From contig CAMCUG010000058.1 of assembly GCA_945878835.1 (NCBI GenBank), forward strand, positions 1-8,190: a DNA stretch of 8,190 nt, given 5' to 3'. The stretch's first letter is position 1; every line of letters begins with the position of its first letter. The stretch is from Chryseobacterium gleum (GTDB lineage: Bacteria; Bacteroidota; Bacteroidia; Flavobacteriales_D; Sanyastnellaceae). Made by a program: the position numbers and the translations under genes. Below, piece after piece: positions 1-5,631 of the stretch. Under the pieces are notes generated by a model. It saw only the letters and a list, made by a program, of their open reading frames with translations. It was not told the origin of the DNA and did not search any database.

Positions 1-854
1 ACCTCTCCATTTACTTTTCCGTGATGTAAAATACATTGCCCGAGCGTTCCGAAATCTTTTGCCGTTGCATAGATTCCCGTGAAAGGTTTTTCAAAACCTT
101 TTTCTTTATCTAAGTTCCAATATGCTGGAGACGACGCCCCTATTTTAGACCATATTTTTTCTTCGAAATAATTCGAAATTTTCGTTTGTGTTGCAGCTTC
201 GAGGACCATTCCCAACAACACGGTATTTCCGCCTTCGTAAGACCAATAGGACCCTGGTGTTTCTTCCACTTTATAGGAAGAAGTTAATTTTTTTAAATCA
301 CTGCCATAGTAAGCTTTCGCCATGTATCCGAAAGGGCTGTTATAACTTTCTCCAAACGGAATTCCGCTGTTCATGTGCAGCAGTTGTTCCAAGGAAACGT
401 CTTTGCTGTTCCATGGAATGTATTTTGAAATCGGATCTTGAAGAGAAGAAATTTTTCCGTCTTGAATCGCGCAGCCGATGAGCAACGAAATAGCACTTTT
501 CGACATGGAAAAAGAATTCCAATGCGTAGAGTCGCCGCCATAACTCCCATACCATTCAGAAACAAGCGTATCGTTCTTAAAAACTAAAAACGCTTCAGAC
601 TCTGTTGAGTTTAAGAACTGAATGTTTTCAGCGGAGAGTATCTTTAATTTGGCGGGAAGATTAATTGCACTTCCAGGGTTTATTTTTCTTGTATGAAAAA
701 GAGATTGGTCGTCGATGTCTGGCTTGGATTTACCATGAAGGTATGTGCAATACAAACCACGAGGAAGATAGCCATTTCCGGTTACGAAGAGAATTCCAAT
801 AAGAATACCCAATGACCCGAAAACAATGAGAACAATTTTCAAGGCTTTTTTCAT
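1..854 (-). CDS. Membrane-anchored serine hydrolase, class C beta-lactamase/6-aminohexanoate-hydrolase-like (3' end outside window)
   Basis: The first 284 residues are present and the reading frame runs open off the left edge. Residues 5-25 form one hydrophobic segment after MKKALK, so the protein is either anchored or secreted, with the catalytic domain outside the cytoplasm. The class C beta-lactamase/esterase fold is indicated by the SxxK nucleophile motif S116-M-S-K119 and by a region near 201-215 (GSYWSYEGGNTVLLG) that aligns with the usual Y-x-N/S motif. Tyr206 is kept, but the third position is Gly208 instead of Asn or Ser. The third (KTG-like) motif would lie outside the window. The start ATG is 5 nt after the stop of the coiled-coil gene, so the two are probably co-transcribed. 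Family members include esterases, amidases and peptidases. The substrate cannot be predicted, and antibiotic resistance should not be assumed. Confidence 0.85.
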   Translation of the reverse strand, partial: MKKALKIVLIVFGSLGILIGILFVTGNGYLPRGLYCTYLHGKSKPDIDDQSLFHTRKINPGSAINLPAKLKILSAENIQFLNSTESEAFLVFKNDTLVSEWYGSYGGDSTHWNSFSMSKSAISLLIGCAIQDGKISSLQDPISKYIPWNSKDVSLEQLLHMNSGIPFGESYNSPFGYMAKAYYGSDLKKLTSSYKVEETPGSYWSYEGGNTVLLGMVLEAATQTKISNYFEEKIWSKIGASSPAYWNLDKEKGFEKPFTGIYATAKDFGTLGQCILHHGKVNGE

Positions 855-859
855 TGCGA

Positions 860-1777
860 CTATTTAAGAATCACTTCGGATTTACCAATTAAATTTCCGC
901 CTTCATAGATTTCAAGACGGTATGTTCCTTTGTCAAGTGTTGACGTTGGGGTGAAATAAATACTCACGTCAGTGTCTTGCCCTTGATAATCAATTTCACG
1001 CGAAGCGCCGAAGGTATCGGCTTGTCCAGTTGCCGTAAAGCTGCCCCCACTTTTTCCGTTCATGGTGTTTCCGTTTGGCGCGATAACTTTGAGATAAAGC
1101 GTTTTTCTGCCAGGCTTAACAATTCTATTTTCACGCAAAGTGAACGATGTTTTAATCATGGAAGATTTTCTAGCTTGCTCCGTAACCGCTTCAGCGCCGC
1201 TGTTTCGTGCAAAAACACCTGCTGAATAGAATCCGCCGGTAGAAAGAACAGATCCTGCTTTAACTATTTCTTTGGTGGAGTTAAGATCTGTCTCGAGAGT
1301 CTTGCTTCTGTTTTCAGCATCCACAGCTTGTTGTTTGGCTTGCTGACCCTCGGCGAATAAACGGTCGTTGTCTTGTTGAAGTGAATCTATTTGATGAATA
1401 TATCCCTTCATAATGTTTCGCAACGTTTGCGTTTCAGCAAGAAGTTTTTTAATGTCGTAATCTTTGTTTTTCGCGCGTTTCAACAGGCCTTCAATTTGAG
1501 AGCGTTGCGCTTCAATTTGCGACATCATTTCCACGTTGTCTGTAGTAAGGGTGTCGTACATCATTTTCATGCTTGTTAACGAATCTTCTGCCAACTTATA
1601 CAGCTCAATAATTTGCTCTGGAGTAGCATTAGCGGCATCCATGGCAAGCACATTCAAAGCACCCATACTATTTTCTAAAGCAACAATACGATCGCGGCTT
1701 TCTTTCACCCAGAAGGCAAGGCTAAGACACAGAGCGCCAAGGAGGCTAATAACAATGATGGCAACTTTTTTATTCAT
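860..1777 (-). CDS. Conserved Bacteroidota-type membrane-anchored coiled-coil protein, function unknown
   Basis: This 305-residue protein has no assignable function. Residues 4-23 are a single hydrophobic helix after MNKK, reading as a signal anchor. Residues from about 25 to 170 are charged, rich in Gln, Leu, Lys and Glu, and almost free of Pro, consistent with a long coiled coil (for example the stretch around LRNIMKGYIHQIDSLQQDND). After a Gly/Ser-rich linker (about 172-200), residues 205-305 look like an all-beta domain: KTSFTLREN, then TLYLKVIAPNG, a Gly-rich segment, and a final strand ending in SEVILK. From memory this layout recurs in uncharacterised Bacteroidota proteins, sometimes labelled SMC-like because of the coiled coil, but there is no SMC ATPase here. 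It lies 5 nt upstream of the serine hydrolase gene. A role in the periplasm or cell envelope is inference. Confidence 0.85.
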   Translation of the reverse strand: MNKKVAIIVISLLGALCLSLAFWVKESRDRIVALENSMGALNVLAMDAANATPEQIIELYKLAEDSLTSMKMMYDTLTTDNVEMMSQIEAQRSQIEGLLKRAKNKDYDIKKLLAETQTLRNIMKGYIHQIDSLQQDNDRLFAEGQQAKQQAVDAENRSKTLETDLNSTKEIVKAGSVLSTGGFYSAGVFARNSGAEAVTEQARKSSMIKTSFTLRENRIVKPGRKTLYLKVIAPNGNTMNGKSGGSFTATGQADTFGASREIDYQGQDTDVSIYFTPTSTLDKGTYRLEIYEGGNLIGKSEVILK

Positions 1778-1831
1778 AAGACGGGTTTTCAGCGAAAATA
1801 CAATTATTTGTAATGAAGAGTATTGAAAAGA

Positions 1832-1862
1832 TTCGGATTATTCAAGAATGAATGTATATTTG
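1832..1862 (+). promoter_or_regulatory. Bacteroidota-type promoter for tRNA-Cys
   Basis: TATATTTG at 1855-1862 matches the Bacteroidota -7 consensus TAnnTTTG exactly. TTCG at 1832-1835, 19 nt upstream, is one mismatch from the -33 element TTTG. The expected transcription start near 1867 leaves a leader of about 7 nt before the mature tRNA. Confidence 0.7.
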
Positions 1863-1873
1863 TCCCCCAAAAG

Positions 1874-1944
1874 GGTCCTGTGGCCGAGCGGCTAGGCAGA
1901 GCTCTGCAAAAGCTCGTACAGCGGTTCGAATCCGCTCGGGACCT
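1874..1944 (+). tRNA. tRNA-Cys, anticodon GCA
   Basis: The full cloverleaf can be drawn. The 7-bp acceptor stem is 1874-1880 with 1937-1943, including one T-G wobble. The D stem is GCC/GGC (1883-1885/1895-1897). The 5-bp anticodon stem is 1899-1903/1911-1915, enclosing loop CTGCAAA with anticodon GCA at 1906-1908. The variable loop is GTAC. The T stem is 1920-1924/1932-1936 with loop TTCGAAT. The discriminator base at 1944 is T (U73), the main identity element of tRNA-Cys. The 3' CCA is not encoded; the sequence continues CAA. The gene stands alone, between its own promoter and a terminator. Confidence 0.97.
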
Positions 1945-1945
1945 C

Positions 1946-1978
1946 AAAAACAAAACACCTCTACGGGGGTGTTTTTTT
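1946..1978. terminator. Bidirectional intrinsic terminator shared by tRNA-Cys and holB
   Basis: Bases 1952-1961 pair with 1966-1975 in a 10-bp stem with one T-G wobble, closed by a TACG loop. A T run reaches to 1978 on the plus strand. On the minus strand the mirror-image A-rich tract (1946-1955) supplies a T-rich tail. The hairpin ends the tRNA-Cys transcript on the plus strand. On the minus strand it begins just past the holB stop codon (1977-1979), so it serves both convergent units. Confidence 0.85.
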
Positions 1979-3110
1979 ATGCCTTTTCTTTTCGGTTGAG
2001 TAATCGGAATATACGCATCGATAGTTCGAAGAAAAGAATTTTATTGTTTGCGTTTTGGCCAACGCTGCGGTGGGCGGCTTCCAACTCGAACATAATTTCT
2101 TCAATGTTCAAATGATTAATGAAGCGAGAAAATTTTTGAGCAAATGCGTTTTCACCGGCAGTAAAACGAGAGATGTTTTCAGGCGTGTAATTTAACATTA
2201 GATTTTGACGCATTTGATCCAACGCGTACAAGAGGAAATGCTTTAAATCTTCGCGCGTTAATTCGTTCATTTTTTCAGCCCAAGCGTGCAAAGCAGGAAC
2301 GTTTTTCGAGTAGCAATGACGCATCCAGTTTTGGAACTGCATGGCTAAGAATTCATTCGGATCGTCGTTGTCCCTTAGCCGCAACGCAACATCCCAACTC
2401 CCGTCTGAATAGTGGGCAATGTCAGAAATTTTATGCTCGTCGACCCCAAGCTGCTTTAACCCTAGAGAAATAGCTGTTTCGTCGATTTTTGGAACTTGAA
2501 TAATCTGAACACGAGAGAGAATGGTGTTTAGAATGTTTTCAGATGAATTCGCAACGAAGAAAAACAAGGTGTTCGGTGGTGGCTCTTCAACAATTTTCAA
2601 CAGCTTATTCGCAACGGCTTCACCAATCATTTCGGCCATCCAAATAACCATAATCTTATACCCACCTTCGAAAGATTTCAGCGAAAGTTTACGAACAATA
2701 TTCGCAGCTTCATGAACCGTGTAAATAAGGTTTTTGTTATCCTTCGACAGTTCTTTCATCCAGTCTTCAATACCAAAGTATGGCGATTGCAGTAACCTGT
2801 TTCTCCACTCTGTGCCATAGTCGTCAGAAATGGTTTCTTTGCTATTGGGCTTTGTGAAATAGGGAAAACTGAAATGAAGATCAGCGAATTGAAAGGAGCT
2901 GTTTTTTTTGCAGGTAGGGCAAGCTCCGCATGAATCTTCGGCGGAGGCATCCGGACAATTAATAAATTGTGCATAGGCCAATGCGAGGGCTAAATTTCCA
3001 GCCCCTTCAGGCCCAAGAAACAGTTGCGCATGCGCAATACGATCTTCCGCTTTTGCTTTGCGCAAACGGTCAATTACATCTCTTTGCCCAATGATATCTG
3101 CGAACCTCAT
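1977..3110 (-). CDS. holB: DNA polymerase III subunit delta' (clamp-loader AAA+ protein)
   Basis: Delta' is a fixed, non-hydrolysing subunit of the clamp loader that places the beta sliding clamp on primed DNA. From the chosen start the protein has 377 residues and opens MRFADIIGQRDVIDRL, the usual beginning of this family. The P-loop region G33-PEGAGN-L40 is degenerate, with Asn where the ATP-binding Lys would be, as expected for delta'. Four cysteines (C52, C61, C64, C67) form a zinc-binding module like that of DnaX/HolB. Later come KIVEEPPPNT (sensor 1 region) and the arginine-finger-like segment ILSRVQ (about 197-202), with Val where many homologues have Cys (SRC). The frame is open for 31 codons further upstream, to 3203, but that extension overlaps the end of recO and does not resemble the family. 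Starting at 3110 leaves a 23-nt gap after recO, suggesting one operon. Confidence 0.93.
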   Translation of the reverse strand: MRFADIIGQRDVIDRLRKAKAEDRIAHAQLFLGPEGAGNLALALAYAQFINCPDASAEDSCGACPTCKKNSSFQFADLHFSFPYFTKPNSKETISDDYGTEWRNRLLQSPYFGIEDWMKELSKDNKNLIYTVHEAANIVRKLSLKSFEGGYKIMVIWMAEMIGEAVANKLLKIVEEPPPNTLFFFVANSSENILNTILSRVQIIQVPKIDETAISLGLKQLGVDEHKISDIAHYSDGSWDVALRLRDNDDPNEFLAMQFQNWMRHCYSKNVPALHAWAEKMNELTREDLKHFLLYALDQMRQNLMLNYTPENISRFTAGENAFAQKFSRFINHLNIEEIMFELEAAHRSVGQNANNKILFFELSMRIFRLLNRKEKA

Positions 3111-3133
3111 TTCCCTGCGAAGATAGCAGAAGT

Positions 3134-3796
3134 TTAATCGAAAATTTCGTGAAACATTTCCAACGAATTCATACGAATGGAAGTGTCGAGATGTGAAGAG
3201 CAAAAGGCAATAAGCTCTTCCAAGAGAGATTTGCGCTGACCGCGATTTAGGTTGCTAATCACCTCCGATTCGATGGGAGTGGAAATGAATAGTTGTAGGG
3301 ATTGGTGAAGGAGCGCCTCGTCGCTTCGGGTGTTTTCGAAAGTGAGTTCGTATTCTTCGCTGAGGAACCCCATTTCGAGCGCGAATTGCGCGATAAAGTG
3401 AATGGGCAGCGTCCCCGTTTTTTCAACGTTATCTAGTCGTTGTGTTGTTTTTTTAATGAGTTCGAATATCTCTTCATTTACATAGTGTTCAGGCAAGCAG
3501 CGATAAAGAAATTCAGAAATAAAAAGAGCAACGGTAGATTTTTCAACATGAAAAGGAATGGTTATGTAGATAGCGCTAAGGCTCATATCTTTTGCTATTT
3601 CCAATTTTCCATCAGATTTTTTCCCTGAAAATTGAATAGCATTTAGCGGTTGAAAGAACGAAATGTTTTCTCCTTTTTTTCCTGTTCGAAATAAAAAAGT
3701 TTGAACCCCGTACTCTAAGGTAAACACATGCGCCAAACGAAGCGAATCTTTGAATTTTCGACTAGAAAGTACGTATGCATTTACTCGTTCATTCAT
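3134..3796 (-). CDS. recO: DNA repair protein RecO
   Basis: RecO works with RecF and RecR to load RecA onto SSB-coated single-stranded DNA at gaps and helps anneal complementary strands. The N-terminus (MNERVNAYVLSSRKFKDSLRLAHVFTLEYG within residues 1-31) fits the RecO OB fold, in which a short strand and loop lead to a T-x-E-x-G segment. The rest is mainly helical, ending SLEMFHEIFD, a Bacteroidota-type RecO tail. No zinc-finger cysteine cluster is visible. The start at 3796 gives 220 residues, slightly short for the family. An in-frame ATG at 3847 would add 17 residues (beginning MRFFIVIFERLNF) that lack RecO character, so I prefer 3796. It is followed by holB after 23 nt. Confidence 0.88.
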   Translation of the reverse strand: MNERVNAYVLSSRKFKDSLRLAHVFTLEYGVQTFLFRTGKKGENISFFQPLNAIQFSGKKSDGKLEIAKDMSLSAIYITIPFHVEKSTVALFISEFLYRCLPEHYVNEEIFELIKKTTQRLDNVEKTGTLPIHFIAQFALEMGFLSEEYELTFENTRSDEALLHQSLQLFISTPIESEVISNLNRGQRKSLLEELIAFCSSHLDTSIRMNSLEMFHEIFD

Positions 3797-4036
3797 ATTT
3801 TTCTCAATGAAATTTAACCTTTCGAAAATAACAATAAAAAAACGCAACCTTAATTTAACATGGTGGGTATAAGACTATGAGTGCTGCAGAGAAGACTCAG
3901 AATTTTACTCTCCCATACCAACAAAGAGCATGTTTTTTCAAATAGGTAAGGTTTAGGTTTTCATTCTTCTTTCATCTTGTACGGAAAAGAGTGATTCTAA
4001 AAAGGGGTCGTTTTGGGAGAGGCGGCCTTTTTTTTA
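3797..4036. other. Intergenic region between recO and the rimB-like gene
   Basis: This stretch of about 240 nt must hold the recO promoter on the minus strand, but no perfect TAnnTTTG element is present. The nearest matches are TATTTTCG (minus strand, 3830-3823) and TAAATTTC (3815-3808), each one base off and without a well-spaced -33 box. Towards the rimB-like gene, 3999-4005 (AAAAAGG) can pair with 4026-4032 (CCTTTTT) around a 20-nt loop. This might be a weak terminator for that gene, but the loop is long and the tail poor. I see no convincing gene or RNA here. Confidence 0.5.
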
Positions 4037-4435
4037 TTAACTCTCCAACGAGACGTCTACCAAGAATTTTTTTCCAATTGTTTTTCTTCCGAGCAATACA
4101 GGATACCGCATTCCAGATCTATTCGTAAACGAAATTTCCGACTGTATTTTTTTCTTGTGAATGAGCATCAAGGTTCGCGCGCAATAACGTTCTTCGGTTT
4201 GACCAAAAGAATTTTTAATAATTCTTTTTTGGAATTTTTTGAAATGAAGAACAATGGGCTTTCCCGCTTCCCATTCAATGATAACCTCTAACACTTCTTT
4301 CCCGTTGATCTCTTTTAAAGACCACGATTCGCAATGCACGGCGGTGCGGAAAGCACCCGTATCTATTTTGGCACGCACGTTAACTCCACATAAATCGGGG
4401 AGTTGAATAACGGTTTTTCGACCAATGATGTCCAT
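4037..4435 (-). CDS. RimB-like retropepsin-fold protein (ATP-dependent zinc protease family, RimK-associated)
   Basis: The 132-residue protein carries a retropepsin-type aspartic protease motif, AKIDTGA (D25-T-G-A28), followed by the HC pair at 34-35 and the family's C-terminal signature MRYPVLLGRK (109-118) and FLVDVS. This is the small-domain family often annotated as ATP-dependent zinc protease (PF05618), although the DTGA motif points to an aspartic protease fold. In Pseudomonas the relative RimB acts with the ATP-grasp ligase RimK, which adds glutamates to ribosomal protein S6, and such genes usually sit beside rimK. Here the gene starts 2 nt after the yqeY stop and is followed by an intergenic gap and then recO, so no rimK is adjacent in this window. 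Membership of the family is well supported; the substrate is inferred. Confidence 0.82.
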   Translation of the reverse strand: MDIIGRKTVIQLPDLCGVNVRAKIDTGAFRTAVHCESWSLKEINGKEVLEVIIEWEAGKPIVLHFKKFQKRIIKNSFGQTEERYCARTLMLIHKKKIQSEISFTNRSGMRYPVLLGRKTIGKKFLVDVSLES

Positions 4436-4437
4436 GA

Positions 4438-4887
4438 CTAGCTTAAAAGTCTCTTCACCGTTTCGGAAATTGCTTTTCCATCTGCCTTACCTGTTAAAGC
4501 TTTTGAAGCAATACCCATTACTTTTCCAAGATCGCTCGGAGAGGTTGCGCCAACCTGACTAATGAATTGTTTGATTTCGGCCTCAAGTTCTTCAGGTGTT
4601 AATTGCGCAGGCAAATAAGCCGCAATAACATTGGCTTGCAATTGCTCTTCTTCAAGAAGGTCAGGACGGTTTTGCGTTTTATAAATTTCGATAGATTCTT
4701 GGCGCTGTTTGAACAGTTTGTTCAGGATAGCAACGGACCTCGTGTCGTCTACAGAGCCACCTCCGCCATCTTTGGTCATTTCAAGAAGGAGTTTGCTTTT
4801 TATATCCCTAAGCGCCATTAATTTATCCTTCTCTCCAGCTTTCATAGCTGTTTTTAGGTCTTCATTGATTCTTTCTTGTATTGACAT
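4438..4887 (-). CDS. yqeY: GatB/YqeY domain protein
   Basis: The protein has 149 residues, the normal full length of free-standing YqeY proteins. It shows the family layout: N-terminal helices MSIQERINEDLKTAMKAGEK with the ALRDIKSKLL segment (25-34), then LFKQRQESIEIYK, LLEEEQLQANVIAAYLPAQL (about 77-96), and a C-terminal helical lobe with GKVMGIASKALTGKADGK. That lobe is homologous to the tail domain of GatB in the tRNA-dependent amidotransferase, which contacts tRNA. The role of free-standing YqeY is not settled; a tRNA-related role is inferred from homology. It is the first gene of a two-gene unit with the rimB-like gene, whose start lies 2 nt after its stop. Confidence 0.92.
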   Translation of the reverse strand: MSIQERINEDLKTAMKAGEKDKLMALRDIKSKLLLEMTKDGGGGSVDDTRSVAILNKLFKQRQESIEIYKTQNRPDLLEEEQLQANVIAAYLPAQLTPEELEAEIKQFISQVGATSPSDLGKVMGIASKALTGKADGKAISETVKRLLS

Positions 4888-4907
4888 GTGTTCAATTTTT
4901 AGTTCTG

Positions 4908-4915
4908 CAAATTTA
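4908..4915 (-). promoter_or_regulatory. Promoter -7 element for yqeY and the rimB-like gene
   Basis: Read on the minus strand, TAAATTTG is an exact TAnnTTTG match whose last base lies 20 nt before the yqeY ATG. Transcription would begin near 4903, giving a leader of about 15 nt. The -33 region holds only a T-rich segment, not a clean TTTG. The element is about 45-80 nt from the tetR promoter and does not overlap the TetR palindrome. Confidence 0.6.
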
Positions 4916-4957
4916 CGAATTTCTTCTTTATTAAAAAGTCATTGGTGAAAAGTTTCA

Positions 4958-4988
4958 TTGGCGCTATTTAGAAAAGGAAATATCTTTG
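4958..4988 (+). promoter_or_regulatory. Promoter of tetR
   Basis: TTG at 4958-4960 and TATCTTTG at 4981-4988 are separated by 20 nt, matching the Bacteroidota -33/-7 arrangement, with an exact TAnnTTTG. The predicted start of transcription, near 4993, falls inside the inverted repeat that follows. Confidence 0.8.
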
Positions 4989-5006
4989 ACCGAACGAACA
5001 TTCGGT
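4989..5006. promoter_or_regulatory. Palindromic operator, probable TetR autoregulation site
   Basis: ACCGAACGAACATTCGGT has perfect 6-bp arms (ACCGAA/TTCGGT) around a 6-nt centre, typical in size and symmetry for a TetR-family dimer site. It starts at the base after the -7 element and ends one base before the tetR ATG, so a bound dimer would cover the transcription start. It also occupies nearly all of the short 5' leader. Confidence 0.75.
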
Positions 5007-5007
5007 T

Positions 5008-5571
5008 ATGGCAAAAGAAATTTCAAGAAGAGACAAGGTTGTTAACACGGCCCTAAAACTGATCTCAAACGGAGGCTTTCACGCTTCTCCAATGTCTGAA
5101 TTAGCTAAGCTTTCAGGTGTTGCGGTAGGTACAATTTACCACCACTTTCCAAGCAAAGAGGACCTCTTTGAGAGTCTTTATGTTGAAACGTGCACAGAGG
5201 CGGCCCGTGCGCTGCACGAATCACTTTCAGTTAAAGTGAAGGAAACACAACGATTGACCCAAGCGTGGATGGCCTTGTACGTTTATTTTTCTTCAGCGCC
5301 GTTGCGTTATTTGGCCGTTATTCAATACAGAAACTCTCCTTTGTACAGCAAGAACAAAGAAATGGAAGATGCCTTTTCGGCATTAACAGCCTTGCTGAAG
5401 GAGGGTCAAAAAACAGGAAAATTCAAAAAAATGAATGTTGCTTTTCAATTTGAACACGTTCTTTCAAGTGTTTTTGCTGTTGTGCGTTTGAAGGTGGTAG
5501 AGAAGAAGAAAATTTCAGAGAAAGAGGTAAGAGAAATGGCAGATGCTATTATTCAAGCAACCCGCAAATAA
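5008..5571 (+). CDS. TetR/AcrR-family transcriptional regulator
   Basis: The 187-residue protein has the standard TetR length and layout. Residues about 8-55 form the DNA-binding domain, with RDKVVNTALKLISNGGF, helix-turn-helix residues around MSELAKLSGVAVGTIYHHF, and the conserved end FPSKEDLFESL. The remaining helical part is the ligand-binding and dimer domain and does not reveal the effector. The ATG immediately follows a palindrome that overlaps the predicted transcription start, so the gene probably represses itself. It lies 60 nt upstream of lpxC-fabZ on the same strand, but no second copy of the palindrome is visible before lpxC. A lipid or acyl-CoA type effector would fit the location but is only inference. 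The yqeY unit is divergent with its own promoter. Confidence 0.93.
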   Translation: MAKEISRRDKVVNTALKLISNGGFHASPMSELAKLSGVAVGTIYHHFPSKEDLFESLYVETCTEAARALHESLSVKVKETQRLTQAWMALYVYFSSAPLRYLAVIQYRNSPLYSKNKEMEDAFSALTALLKEGQKTGKFKKMNVAFQFEHVLSSVFAVVRLKVVEKKKISEKEVREMADAIIQATRK

Positions 5572-5619
5572 CCCGTAAGAATCAATTCGAAATCAAGTGG
5601 ATTACCCATTAATTCACAC

Positions 5620-5627
5620 TAATTTTG
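5620..5627 (+). promoter_or_regulatory. Promoter -7 element directly before lpxC-fabZ
   Basis: TAATTTTG is an exact TAnnTTTG match ending 4 nt before the lpxC-fabZ ATG at 5632. With the usual spacing, transcription would start at or next to the A of the ATG, giving a leaderless or nearly leaderless mRNA. The -33 position (5597-5600, GTGG) is a poor match. Read-through from tetR, 60 nt upstream, is an alternative source of transcript. Confidence 0.55.
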
Positions 5628-5631
5628 CAGC

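Noticed and set aside
188..481. 97-codon plus-strand ORF opposite the serine hydrolase
   Set aside because: The minus-strand frame encodes a clear hydrolase with the SxxK motif; the plus-strand product is Cys/Arg-rich with no family resemblance.
1793..1800. TATTTTCG on the minus strand as a -7 element for the coiled-coil protein gene
   Set aside because: One base off TAnnTTTG and no -33 box at 19-21 nt; possible but too weak to annotate.
2902..2909. A8 run (coding strand) in holB, which could suggest programmed frameshifting as in dnaX
   Set aside because: It codes for Lys-Lys-Asn in the zinc-module region of delta', the product is complete without a shift, and no stimulating hairpin was seen.
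3111..3203. Upstream extension of the holB frame by 31 codons
   Set aside because: It overlaps the 3' end of recO, its sequence does not resemble delta' proteins, and the Met at 3110 opens the typical MRFADIIGQ start.
3877..3945. 22-codon plus-strand ORF in the gap upstream of recO (MSAAEKTQNF...)
   Set aside because: Too short, no promoter with TAnnTTTG before it, no recognisable features; expected by chance.
3999..4032. Hairpin AAAAAGG/CCTTTTT after the rimB-like gene as an intrinsic terminator
   Set aside because: Only 7 bp, mostly A-T, with a 20-nt loop and no separate T tail; mentioned under the intergenic entry but not called.
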